Below the pieces are notes generated by a model, which saw only the letters and a list, made by a program, of their open reading frames with translations, was not told the DNA's origin and ran no database searches. Made by a program: the position numbers and the translations under genes. 64,000 bases of DNA. Origin: Pteria penguin (Eukaryota > Mollusca > Bivalvia > Pterioida > Pteriidae). The stretch covers positions 2,687,093-2,751,092 of the forward strand of contig CM068590.1 of NCBI GenBank assembly GCA_035048485.1, in the 5' to 3' direction. This document shows, piece by piece, positions 23,140 through 33,821 of the stretch (position 1 is the stretch's first letter; the number at the start of each line of letters is the position of its first letter).

Positions 23140-26100
23140 CTGTAATGAGCAAAGCCAATTAAAATTATATCCTACTTATTCAATTTTAGGATAGATTTGC
23201 TTAAAAACTGAACCAGTTTCTTCTTATGGTCTATCATAGAGCCTCATAATGACATCTGATGTGGATACCGAATGAAAATTTGGAGTTTCTTCAACTTCCT
23301 CAATTGACTGATTCAGAAATCTGTCATTGCCATATATAGGCAAAATCAACACACTACTCAAAATCTTCTTTTCTGGCGGATATTTTCTCTTCATAGTTGC
23401 AGTAAAATATATTGGATATATAATAATCTGAATAAAGAAAAGAAATTTAAACCTTCCCATATAAACCTTTCTGTAGAAAGACAAAGAAAATTTCTCTTTT
23501 TGCAATATTCCTGGCAATCCTGCAGCTTTATTCATAACTACATGTAAGTTAGAGTTATCTGTCTTGTCTTCAACTACATTTGATCTGAGGAACTCTTAAT
23601 TGCAGATCTAGAGATATAAAAGTTTCGCGCTCCGGATATGTTCTTAAAGTGCAGAAGATTTCTGTGAGATTTTATTGTGAACTACAGTAGTACATTGTGA
23701 GACTTTCTTGGTTTATAGTGGACTATCTCACTATACAGTGAAAGTGCTTGTCTGGTACCTCAAAAGTTTGCCTAAATGACATACCAGAATGCCTCAAACT
23801 TGGACTAAATGGCAAACCAGAATGAAGCAGTGAGCAGTAGAGGGCAAAACTGATCACCTGAGAATTTTTTTTTTCTAGTAGTCAGGATAAGACCCTGATC
23901 ATCAGATCACTAAGCTGGCATGTTTAACACCAATGGACACGGTCCTACCATCTAACCTTCTTTATCTCATGAGATTGACAATGTGATAAGTACAGCCGGG
24001 GCCGGTTGTTCAGAGATGGAATAAGTCCAACTCCAGGGGCAAACCAGTACTTCTTGGATAGAATTAAATTTCAGAATTTCAACCATCGTGTGAGACCCAC
24101 GGGGTAGATCGTACTTCACTAACCCCGTGGGACAATACAAACAAAAACCTTCGGAAGGTGTGTCTGAAATCCTGCGTTTTCATTGGTCCACCACGACACC
24201 GTGATGATCCATTGAAACGACACCTAATATCGGCAAAACGGGGTTGTGTTACCTGTGTCGTAATATGGCGGCGATCGACGATGTAAATTATACCAAGCTT
24301 AAGATGCTGCAAGATTTCAAATTAAAAGAATTACAAAAATTTCAGAAACATGCTAATATACAAGCTTTGGTTATGGAGAGATGTTATGTCTTCATATCCG
24401 TCAAAACAGGAGTTCAAACACTTCCTTTGGTATGCAGGATTGATTTGATTGGTTGTGGGGGCGGTGTCTGATGACATGAATATTAATGAGTTCCGATGTT
24501 TTTTGTTTGTATTGTCCAGCGGGGTTTGTGCGGTACGATCAACACTATGGGTTTCACACGATGAATTTCAACCAGTTGCTCAAATTTTTTATTCCAGGAA
24601 TAACTTTATTGCAGGGATAATGTTTTTTTCTCATGGAACTGACTCAGAGTATCTTATTCCATGAAAAATATATATATTGTCGGAATAAAAGGTGTGGTCA
24701 CAGAAAAGAGAAACAGTGTGATTAAATTACATTCGATATTAAATTAAACAACATTAAATTTGCTTATCCTAGTAATAACATTCATATTTACACTTGTACA
24801 TTGAATAAGTTATTCCACTTTTTACCTTAATGCAACACTTTTTTTATCCTAGGCATAACAATGATTGATTGATTATTGTTTTACGTCAATCCACGATTAT
24901 TTCACGTATATGGTGACGGCATCTGCCTGATGCACTGCAAACAAATTTAGACCTTTGCAACAGACCCATCCGAAGCAGTGAGGGATCTTTTATGTGCCAC
25001 GCCTACCATGACACGGGACCTCGGTTTTTACTGTCTCATTCGAAAGTCAGAACATGGCAGCTCCCAGAGCAGGAGTCGAACCTGGGACCTCTCAATCATG
25101 AGCCGAGCACCTTATCCACTCGGCCACATCGGCTTCCCAGGGATAAAAATCCGAGGAATAAGAAAATTTTACACAAGACACTCTTATCCTAGGAATAAAG
25201 TTAAAACCTATTTGATTGGCATGTCTTACCAGCACAGAGGTCTATCTGTCCCAGACTTGTTCCATCCTCATCATGGAAGTTCAGGGCCACCGTCTCCATC
25301 CAGGCGTTGTCCGTGTTACGTGGATCGTCCACATATCCTCGATAAATCTATAAAATATTTGCAATCTGTTATTTGCTTGCCATATCAGTGTTCCTATTCA
25401 TGCAGAATGGTGCATGAATCACGCATATTTAGACAGAATTCATGCAAAAAATTTCACATACATGCGTTTTCATGCGACCGATGTACTAAAAAGTATAATG
25501 TACATATTAGAAGTTCCCTCATAAATAACATAAAACAATCATTTAAACACTTTAGGCAGTGTTGTTTATAGATGAGTTGGTAAAAAAAATGTAGGTTAGA
25601 ATGCCAGTAACGTGCTGACACACAATGTGCATGATTTGTAGTGCTAAAACATAGGTATCGACTACGGTATACACTTTTAATGACAACTCGTTTCTAATCA
25701 CGCTTCATAGATTTTTCTCTAGTACTGACTGACTTTACTGAGTCTTCCAAATGAAAAGCGTACGAAACAACTGATGGCGAAACTTTAAGAGACAATGATG
25801 GTTCTCATAAAAACTAAAAGTGCACTTATAAGTTCAAACGATTTAACATATATAATCCAGGGTTTTTAAATCCAGTAGTTCTTACCTTTACCCTCAGAAC
25901 TGGTGGCCATACTTTCATGTTTCAATATATGGGGGTATAAAACCCTCATTTCAATATTTCATTAGGAACGCTACTTATTACTGATGGATGCCACGACAAG
26001 ATTATTTCACTTATATGGTGGCAGCACTAGTCCCGTGCATGGCTTCATCACTTTGACCAACGCACTGACCAGAAGCAGCGAAGGATCATTTATGTGCCAT

Positions 26101-29100
26101 CCGTATACATGTACTTTAGACACGAGGGCCTCAGTTAATACTGTTCCATAGAAAGGAGACAGAGAAAGTTAAATCAATGGTTTGGGCACTTTTCCCAAAC
26201 ATAGGACAGAACTACAGATGGACTGACAGGCAGACCTGACAGACAGATGTGGCCATCTCTTAAGGAACTGGGGAATAAAAAGCTAAAGAGAAAGTAAGAG
26301 TGGATGGTTTACATGGAAGCAGGAGGTCATCTGCCTCTTAATCATCATAGCACAATCTGGGAATCAAAAATCCCTGGTCAAAATATGTATCTCAGGTAGA
26401 AAAATAGACCTTATTAAATGGAAATTCCCATACAACATTTATTTAGTAACCAAATAGTGATATGAAACATATGAAAAAATAAAAACAAAAAAATAGTAAT
26501 AACTTGGTTATATCTTTAAAAATAGTTTTTTGGCTTGACAAACCTGAGTTTCAAGTGGCAAATCTATAAAAGGGAAACAGTAGTATACAAGAAGAAATAC
26601 TTTGCCACATTAATTTATTCTTGATTTTAGTGTGCTGTACAGTTGCGAAGGTCTTTGATAAGAGTCTGTTTTCATCAAATCATACGGATAGTCCTCATTT
26701 TCTTTTCCATATATGGAGTATTAACCTAGATTGGTACAGAGCACATTTTGTATCAATTCTTAATAAAACAAGTTTAACAGTTATCGTTTACACAGACCAT
26801 ATATAAACACCTGACCACATCAACCTAGGATTTCTTACTTCTTCTCCTGAGTTAAATAAAACTTCTAGTTTCTTCTCAATCCTATTCCTCTGTGCGTCTG
26901 TCATTTCCAGGGAGTTGAGGGCCTCCTCCCCAAACTCTCTTCTCAGTGTAGCTGTAATCACTTCACCAGCATCTACCATACCCTGAAATTCAAACATCAA
27001 GGTTGATGAATGCTATAATTATCCCTTCAATGGCATTCTCGCAATTTGATTGGTTAACAGCTGTCATCAGAACTGTGTTTTTTAATACCCCATGACAATA
27101 AGTGATCAGCAGATGTCACATGTGGTCTATGTAAGGTCAAAGACTCGGACATACAACCTTTAGTGCCAGATCAAAGTTTAAATCAAAGGTGCACTACTTC
27201 AAGTCAGATGCTTTGACATATCACAATAACATCTGTACCTTTCATGGTTAAGGAGAAGAATGGCAGACAAGATTGTAGGGAAAGAAAAACAAATGGACAG
27301 ACACACGACATTTTAATGCCGGCATATAGAAAATGTTTCATATACTATTAGACTGATGATTAAAGAATGAAACAAATTAAACTGCATTTTTTTGTTGAAT
27401 TATAAAACATTTTCCTCTATAAAACCTGAAAGCACAAGGTTCAAATTCTAAACAGAGAAAAATGGGTGGCCAAATCCTGTAATAGTTTGAAATCAGTCAA
27501 AGAAGTAAGTTTTCAGCACTTACCCCAGGAATGGCCCACTGGTGATTATCTTTTCGTTGTACAGAAACAAACTGTAAGATCGGCTTTCCGTCTTTGCCTA
27601 ATATTTTCTTATCATTATCATCCCTCTTCCATCTATAAAGAACACCAATATCAAAATCAACATCAATATCAACATCCACAACAATATCAACATCTACATT
27701 AATATCAATACCCAGATACCATACCAATATCAACTGTATCAACATCAATATCAACATCTACATCCACTTCAATATCAGTATCAACATACATATCAACATC
27801 TATATCAACATCAATAACATCAACCTCACATCAATATCAACATCAATATCAACATACATTTTAACATCTATATTAACATCCATAACATCAACCTCAACAT
27901 CCACATCAATATCAACATACATATCAACATCCACATCAATATCCACATCAACATCCATACCAACATCCACATCAACATCCATATCAACATCCATATCAAC
28001 ATCCACATCAACATCCACATCAACATCCATATCAACATCCACATCAACATCCATATCAACATCCACATCAACATCCACATCAACATCCATATCAACATCC
28101 ACATCAACATCCATATCAACATCCACATCAACATCCATATCAACATCCACATCAACATCCACATCAACATCCACATCAACATCCACATCAACATCCATAT
28201 CAACATCCATATCAACATCCATATCAACATACATATCAACATCCATATCAACATCTATATCAACATCCATATCAACATCCACATCAACATCCATATCAAC
28301 ATCCATATCAACATCCACATCAACATCCATATCAACATCCATATCAACATACACATCAACATCCATATCAACATCCATATCAACATACAGATCAACATAC
28401 ATATCAACACTCACATCAACATACATATAAACATCAATATCAACATCCACATCCAAATCATCATCCATATTAAGATTATTTCCTGTTGATTGACAGGTTA
28501 CCTGCAGGATTCCCTGAAGGGGTATCAGCAGGACACCTTGTAGGGGATACCAGCAGGACACTGTGTAGTGGGTACCAGCAGGACACTGTGTAGTGTGTAC
28601 CAGCAGGACACCTTCCAGGGGGTACCAGCAGGACACTAGTAGGTACCAGCAGGACACCTTCCAGGGGGTACCAGCAGGACACCTTGTAGGGGATACCAGC
28701 AGGACACTGTGTAGTAAGTACCAGCAGGACACCTTCCAGGGGGTACCAGCAGGACACCTTGTAGGGGGTTCCTGCCAGGGACCTAGTATGAGAACCTGCA
28801 GGGCACCTTGTATGGGACACCTGCACAATCCCTTGTAGGGGCACCTGCTGGACACCTTGTAGGAAACATCTGCCAGCAATATGTAGGGGACATCTACCCA
28901 ACACTATATAGGAAGCACCTGTCAGGTACCCTGTAGGACTATTCTTCAATTAACGAACATGTACATGTATCTGCTTCTCTATCTAGATGTAAGGTTTTTA
29001 TAAGATAAAACCATGTGTTTTAGCTATGATGGAAAAGAGCATACAGAAAGTAATTTGAAAAGGCCACGAACTCGTTCAAGATAATTTTGGTAAATGCAAT

Positions 29101-32100
29101 TTTGTTTAGTAATCTGAGGTGTTTGTTTTCAGAAAACTGCACAATGCAACACATAATATTGAAAAACCGAGCTGGAATTCCTTACTGCCTAGGGTGGGTG
29201 AGGTGCAGTGGTGACAGGTATAAATTTCCATGCATCCGCTAGATAATGCCTCATCATGTAAATGAAATAATCGTAACATGACAAAAAGCAAGAAACAAAT
29301 ATCCATAATTATATTGAGGTAAGAGGGGTCAGAATGGTAAGGGAGATAAGAGAGGAAGGGATCAAAATTGGGAGTATTTTTCGGTCTGGACTTGGTACTT
29401 TTGTTTTATTTTTTCATTAGAACAGGAGATGGTTTTTACTGGCAATGTGAACCAATAAATTTACTACGTATAATTACCGGGTAACGATAGGATCGGCTGC
29501 ATGGTTGGGTCCCCAGCGTCCAAGTGCTCCTCGTCCTTTCAGTCCCGTACGACCCTTAGGATTTCTGAAAAATGCAAAAAAACATTTCAAGACAGAGAGA
29601 AATCACATATATGTTCAGTGTTTTCTTTTTTCTTCAAATCAGGTAAGTTGTTATAATATACTTTCCAATGGAAATTTCATTGACTTTCCCCCAAATTTTC
29701 CCAAACATTGATCTTTTAGCATTATGCAAATGGGACACAAAGTTCCCTAATGAAAAAGTACAGGCATCTTTGAAAAATTAAAGAAAAAAAAAAAACGTTT
29801 TCTTTCATCGTTTCCAAACATCATATGGAATCAAATTTGCTCAGTGTAACATCATACACACTTTATATGGAGGTACATCTACAAAAGTTTAAGTGCCTAT
29901 ATTGGCAGAGAAGGAGAGATCTGGGTTTGAATCCCAGTAAAGTCATCATCGTTATTTCCTCTTTCTTTGTTTAATGTTTCAATATTTATAGGAAGGACTT
30001 TATGTGTCATATGTGTAAATACAGTACAGAGATAATTATGTAGGTTGGATCTAGTAATGTTCTCATATATTTCTTTCCACATTTTTTAGGTATCTTCTCA
30101 TACTTTTGAAATAACTTCTCTTAGTTCTAAATATGGTTTTTACACTTGTGATTTTTTTCTAATATTTTCAGATGTTTTCTCTCATTTGTGAATCCTTGTC
30201 CCCCCCCCCCCCCCTTCCTCACCTCACGTTACATTTGAGCTGTCTGGACTTTTTACCATCTTTCTGATATTTTCGTAAGTTGTTTCAGACATTTTCTCGT
30301 TTTCATTATATTTAATTCACATACAATTAAATTCTGGTGTTTTGTAATTTTTACACAAAACACAGTGGGTCTAATCCAGGAGCAAATTTAGAAATTACAC
30401 ATAACACTGTAATTTTACGTGCGAAATTAGCGGTAGTCCACCGCTCATGACTACCCCAAAACTTGTTGGGCTACATGCATCCCAGATTGAATTGACCGTG
30501 TCCGACTGGGCTATCCCGTTTTTCAGTGCCATGTCATTCATAGGCTTGTCTTTGTACTTGACGCAACATATTTCGCGAAAATGTTTGAATGAGACAGATT
30601 TCTGTATCACTCAAACGTTTTTTCAAAGCATGCTGTGTCAAGTATAAAGGTAAGCGTATGAATAACATCGCACAATTTACATTGTATCAAGTAGCGGTCA
30701 TGTTACCTTTGAAATATTTTGAGGGAGCAAGGCCCTCTATGAAACCCAAACGTAAAACAACAACGGAAGAAGAAAAAATAGAAAAGAAAAAAAGTATGAA
30801 AAAGAGGTTAGAGTGCGTGAATTCAAATCGCATTGGAAAATCGGACGTGACTGGCTAAAATTTGAAAATACGAAAATGTCTTGTATTATATGAATAGAGT
30901 TTTGGGGTAAACGATCGGGCGATTTACATCCTAGTAACCAAGTTTGGCTTACTGGATGTTCGATATGATGAACAGAGTTGCAATGAAAATTGTAAAAACT
31001 TGCAAGAAATGGAAATTTGAATTTGAAATGGAATATGAGAATTAAATCCTTATTTGAATTTTGTGATGTTGTTTGTTCAATCATACCTAACAAACGACAT
31101 CTGGGCTATCCCAATTTTAATGGGGCTATCCGAATTTCATTTGGGATAGCCTCCTTGGCTATCCCATCAATAATCCCAGTTTCACACACTGATGAATCGC
31201 ACTGTGTATTTCGTTAACACTATATACATGTATGCAAGCCAAGCTTTTAGAGACCTACAGTAAATGCCCTTACCCTCAGAAATATGATTTTATCAGTTAC
31301 TGTAAATAGTACTTGTCTTTACAGTTCATTTTTCTGTAAATTCAAAACATTTGTTTTCAAACAGATTAAAATTTTTAAAGTATAGAATGAACATGCCATA
31401 TCTTACTTACATTGGAATTCCATCGACAAGTTGGTATGTACAAAAATGACTAATTCTGTTGATCCTGCCGTCAAGCTGATTAAATTTCAGTGGTTCTGCT
31501 GGGGTCACTGTCCTGTAAAATGGAAAAAAACAAGAGAAGTTATAGCTTTCATATACATGTAGAAAGACGATGGTATTCAATTCATGATTTGGAGGACGCA
31601 ATACATTAATTTTGAAAATTTGTGGAATTTGAAGATGAATGTGAAAATAAATAAATACATTCAAGGATTTTAAAAGTAAAAATCTTATGTGACTTTTTGT
31701 TCTGGGCTCCTAAATTTTAACAAAAGCAACACCTACTGTGGCATAATATGCACGTCACTTAGCTTGAAGGGGATCAATTTGAATGAATGGCCAAGTTACA
31801 ATCCAATACCTTGAAACACTGCATAAAGAAATCCGGAAAAACTGTAAAATCCTTGAAAATTTTTAAGTTTAAGGGGCATAACTGTGGAAACATGAAAGCA
31901 ATCATACCCAGTTGTGAAATGGCACTGACTCTAATTGATATAAAGTTATAAACGAAGTTTTCATCCAATACCTTTATAGACTGCAGAAAAAAGTCCGGAA
32001 ACCTGTAAAATCTTTGAAAATTTCTAACTTCAAGGGCCACAACTCTGGCAAAGCCAAAGCAATCATACCCAAATGTGAACTGGCACTGACTCTGATTGAT

Positions 32101-32908
32101 ATAAAGTTATATATGAAGTTTTAGTCCAAAACCTTTAAAGACTGCAGAAAAAAGTCCGTAAAACTGTAAAATGCTTGAAAATTCCTAAGTTCAAGGGCCA
32201 TAACTCTGGAAGAAACAAAGCAATCACGCCCAAATGCGAACTGGTACTGCACCTCATTGATATAAAGTTATATATCAAGTTTCAATCCAGTATCTTGAAA
32301 GACTGCAGAAAAAAGTCCGGAAAACATGACCCCGGGCGGACGGACGGACCCACAGACAATGCCATAACAAAATATGTCCTGTCTCATGACAGGCGTATAA
32401 AAAGTTAAGGGTTCAGTTAGCCCCTGAGATGTTTTGGTAAAGGTCCTGTCTGTTTTCAGAGAACAAAACTATCCTATCAACACAGATGTTCGTAAATGTA
32501 TCTAAGACCCCACATAGTTTAAGATGGGTTGGCGCATGGTTTTCAAATTCTGACGAGTGTACAATGCAAAAGGCATATATAAAAAACATTTTGCCATGAC
32601 AAAAACAAGACACGAACAAACATTATTCATGCATCTCAATCCTGTGACCAGACTTACAATCAGCGACGGACTTACGTGATATCTGGGTCGGCATAGACAG
32701 GTTGTTTGCGTATACTTTCTGATGTGTAATCTGTAGGGACATACTCTGGGAAGGGTACACTCCAGCTGACCTTGTCATCTTGTACTGGAAGCCTTTCCAC
32801 GTCTTTGGTACGGGGATAGATTGAGCACCGGGCTTTGTTATGTGGCTTGCTTGCCATGGTTACAACTTTTGCCACAGTTGTGGCTTTGCTCCCCATGTAC
32901 TCTAGATT
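23027..32908 (-). CDS. NUDT9: NUDT9: ADP-ribose pyrophosphatase, seven exons
   Basis: Seven exons joined in phase give 301 residues to the stop at 23027-23029: 32676-32908, 31411-31512, 29478-29564, 27524-27632, 26839-26982, 25230-25347, 23027-23139. All internal boundaries have GT-AG and the phases match. The product follows NUDT9 along its length: 'HNKAR...YP', 'GRTGLKGRG...[19 protein letters not shown]', a Nudix box '[20 protein letters not shown]' with the REx2EE metal ligands, '[16 protein letters not shown]' and the C-terminal 'LYASH'. NUDT9 splits ADP-ribose to AMP and ribose-5-phosphate, in mitochondria in vertebrates. The intact Nudix box argues against the NUDT9-H tail of TRPM2. 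The 5' end is uncertain: exon 32676-32908 is preceded by a good acceptor, so an upstream exon with a targeting signal is likely, though an in-frame ATG at 32894-32896 could serve as start. Confidence 0.93.
24084..24563. mobile_element. 480-bp Mutator-like MITE with 9-bp target duplication and an internal ORF
   Basis: Ends CATCGTGTGAGACCCA (left) and the complement of CATCGTGTGAAACCCA (right) begin inverted repeats of about 75 bp that continue through 'ggacaatacaaacaaaaa'. AATTTCAAC is present on both sides (24075-24083 and 24564-24572), a perfect 9-bp duplication. This combination fits Mutator-like elements. It lies in the last intron of NUDT9 and carries the reading frame described separately. 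Confidence 0.85.
24265..24471 (+). CDS. Exon-like ORF inside the Mutator-like MITE, SAP-like N-terminus
   Basis: From ATG at 24265 the frame gives '[18 protein letters not shown]' and '[15 protein letters not shown]', a helix-loop-helix text like the start of SAP domains (DNA-binding) and of some recombinase-like proteins. Coding may stop at a donor near 24371 ('ctttggttatgg') rather than at the stop (24469-24471). It could be the first exon of the parent transposon or a captured host exon. Too short to be sure it is coding. Confidence 0.4.
   Translation: MAAIDDVNYTKLKMLQDFKLKELQKFQKHANIQALVMERCYVFISVKTGVQTLPLVCRIDLIGCGGGV
24570..25210. repeat. TTATYCC/GGRATAA palindrome-rich host sequence around SINE A copy 3
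   Basis: 'tattccaggaataa', 'ttattgcagggataat', 'ttatcctagtaataa', 'ttatcctaggcataac', 'gggataaaaatccgaggaataa' and 'ttatcctaggaataa' recur on both sides of the SINE. All are variants of a short palindrome at irregular spacing. Function unknown. Confidence 0.45.
24862..25133 (-). mobile_element. SINE A, copy 3 (second type of tRNA head)
   Basis: The body ('atttcacgtatatggtgacg', 'agcagtgagggatctt', 'tttactgtctcat') equals that of the intact copy at 53233. The head, read on the minus strand, starts TGTGGCCGAGTGGATAAGG and has CAGGTTCGACTCCTG as B box, differing from the 53233 head. The tail is (GATT)n at the left. It sits in the same NUDT9 intron as the 480-bp MITE. Confidence 0.8.
25230..25347 (-). 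CDS. NUDT9: NUDT9 exon 6
   Basis: 118 bases between 'tttatag' and 'gtaaga'. Encodes '[18 protein letters not shown]', which carries residues contacting ADP-ribose in the family, and '[10 protein letters not shown]'. Confidence 0.95.
25990..26155 (-). mobile_element. SINE A, copy 5 (decayed)
   Basis: 'ttatttcacttatatggtgg', 'agcagcgaaggatc', 'ttatgtgccat' and 'gaggcctcag'-like text keep the order of SINE A, but about a quarter of the positions differ and the head is lost. Located in the NUDT9 intron between exons 5 and 6. Confidence 0.55.
26839..26982 (-). CDS. NUDT9: NUDT9 exon 5 (Nudix box)
   Basis: 144 bases, phase 0 at both ends, between 'atttcag' and 'gtaaga'. Encodes the catalytic Nudix box, with '[13 protein letters not shown]', and the following helix '[16 protein letters not shown]'. 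Confidence 0.95.
27524..27632 (-). CDS. NUDT9: NUDT9 exon 4
   Basis: 109 bases between 'ctttatag' and 'gtaagt'. Encodes '[11 protein letters not shown]', '[11 protein letters not shown]' and 'WAIPG'. Its acceptor lies only about 15 bases from the edge of a long minisatellite. Confidence 0.93.
27648..28470. repeat. Minisatellite, 6/12-bp unit (CAACATCCATAT)n
   Basis: More than 800 bp of 'caacatccacat' and 'caacatccatat' units, most regular from 27900 to 28400 and ragged outside. On the minus strand it would read as Met/Asp-Val repeats, but this is intron of NUDT9. The array ends about 15 bases from the acceptor of exon 4. Confidence 0.95.
28500..28890. repeat. Minisatellite, 25-bp unit with ACCAGCAGGACAC core
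   Basis: About 14 units around 'taccagcaggacaccttg' with variants 'actgtgtagtggg' and 'ccttccaggggg', decaying at both ends. It directly follows the 12-bp array in the same NUDT9 intron. Length varies between 20 and 28 bases. Confidence 0.9.
29478..29564 (-). CDS. NUDT9: NUDT9 exon 3
   Basis: 87 bases between 'ttttcag' and 'gtaatt'. Encodes '[12 protein letters not shown]' and '[14 protein letters not shown]', one of the most conserved stretches of the family. Confidence 0.93.
29895..29950 (+). mobile_element. Possible tRNA-like fragment
   Basis: 'gatctgggtttgaatccca' matches a tRNA B box with its flanking stem, in the NUDT9 intron between exons 2 and 3. No convincing A box; probably a SINE remnant. 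Confidence 0.3.
30330..31191 (+). mobile_element. hAT-like element remnant, copy 1, with transposase start
   Basis: Shares about 600 bp with 33822-34775. It contains ATG at 30700 ('[13 protein letters not shown]') leading to a lysine-rich stretch, and in another frame '[18 protein letters not shown]', which resembles the zinc-finger-like start of hAT transposase-related proteins. A frameshift near 30770-30800 separates them. The right end, complement of CAGTGTGTGAAACTGG (at 31191), resembles CAGTGTGCGAAATTAG of the left end in copy 2. It lies in a NUDT9 intron, on the opposite strand. Confidence 0.6.
31411..31512 (-). CDS. NUDT9: NUDT9 exon 2
   Basis: 102 bases between 'ttttacag' and 'gtaagtaag'. 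Encodes the '[10 protein letters not shown]' to 'YQLVDGIP' segment. Enters phase 2, leaves phase 2. Confidence 0.88.
31798..32330 (+). repeat. Tandem repeat, about 160-bp unit, 3 copies plus part
   Basis: 'agactgcagaaaaaagtccgg', 'aaaactgtaaaatccttgaa' and 'gggccataactctgg' recur with starts near 31800, 31965, 32125 and 32284. Such 'gccataactctgg' repeats are frequent in molluscan genomes. It is followed by 'ggcggacggacggac'. Located in NUDT9 intron 1 of those visible. Confidence 0.85.
32676..32908 (-). CDS. NUDT9: NUDT9 exon 1 of those visible
   Basis: 233 bases, opening in phase 0 after 'cattacag' and ending in AC before 'gtaagt' (phase 2). Encodes the N-terminal '[13 protein letters not shown]' segment and '[12 protein letters not shown]'. 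An in-frame ATG is codon 5. Confidence 0.85.
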
Positions 32909-33820
32909 CTGTAATGATATTAAAAATTCTCATTAAATAAAAATTTTGCATGATACATGTACATGTAGATTCTGCAAAATTTCATTATTAGTTAAAAAAT
33001 GACATGTTTTCTACTTATTTCGATTAAAGTTCAGAGGCATTTTAAATTAGGCCAAAAGATGTGCGTTTCCTGTAACCCAACTGACCCTAAATTTTGCCCC
33101 GAACTCTCAACTTTTTAATTGCACTTTCAGTTGAAAATTATTCCAATATTGAATATTTGCCTTAAAATGTAGTTTTTGATAGTAATTTGAAAGTAAGTAA
33201 TTGTCACTTGTGAGTGATCCAAATGCATTCTAGTTGCCATCAAACAATGATTCAGTGGTAAATGAAAAAGTAAAATATCCTCAAAAAAAACAAAAAGTCT
33301 ACCAATCTACAGATGCTAAGTTTTTCAGCATGTTACAGGAAACATGCATTTTTTTGTTTGGCATTATAATGTTAAACATGTATCCTAATTTAAAAATACA
33401 TTATACAATTACTATTCAAGTCAGCACACTACTGAAATTCTAAATGGGCTGAGGCTTGCTGAAAGAAGATACCCCACAGACAAATTTTACTAGCCTATTG
33501 TTTTCTTTGGTAGAGAACTTTTACTAGCCCAGCAATAAATCTGGTAAACTCGGGTGTCTGGCTAGTGAGTTTTCATGAAGACTGCGATTTCGGGTGTTTT
33601 TCCCACTGTGTTTAGTGAAATATCTCAAAAAAAAAAAGCCTGGACTATACTGAAGGATTCTGAGTATGATAATAACAAAGATTTTCACTAAATGACCACT
33701 CATTCAGTCACCTGCGTTCTGCACCTCTAACCTTGGATAACACAAGATGACATGTACACACTGCAGGGATCTTAATATATTTTGCAAATGCGTATTGGGA
33801 CAGACTGTTTATGATTACAG
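32909..33820. other. Upstream of visible NUDT9; no exon recognised
   Basis: AT-rich. A first NUDT9 exon with a mitochondrial targeting sequence might lie here or further right, but no open frame with a donor and such a composition was convincing. Confidence 0.35.
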
Positions 33821-33821
33821 T

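Noticed and set aside
27800..28879. 359-codon minus-strand frame rich in Asp-Val
   Set aside because: It is the translation of two minisatellites inside a NUDT9 intron.
23027..32908. TRPM2 channel (NUDT9-H domain) instead of NUDT9
   Set aside because: The Nudix box is intact (REx2EE), the wording of all exons is nearer NUDT9, and no channel exon was found upstream. Not fully excluded, since the 5' end is unresolved.
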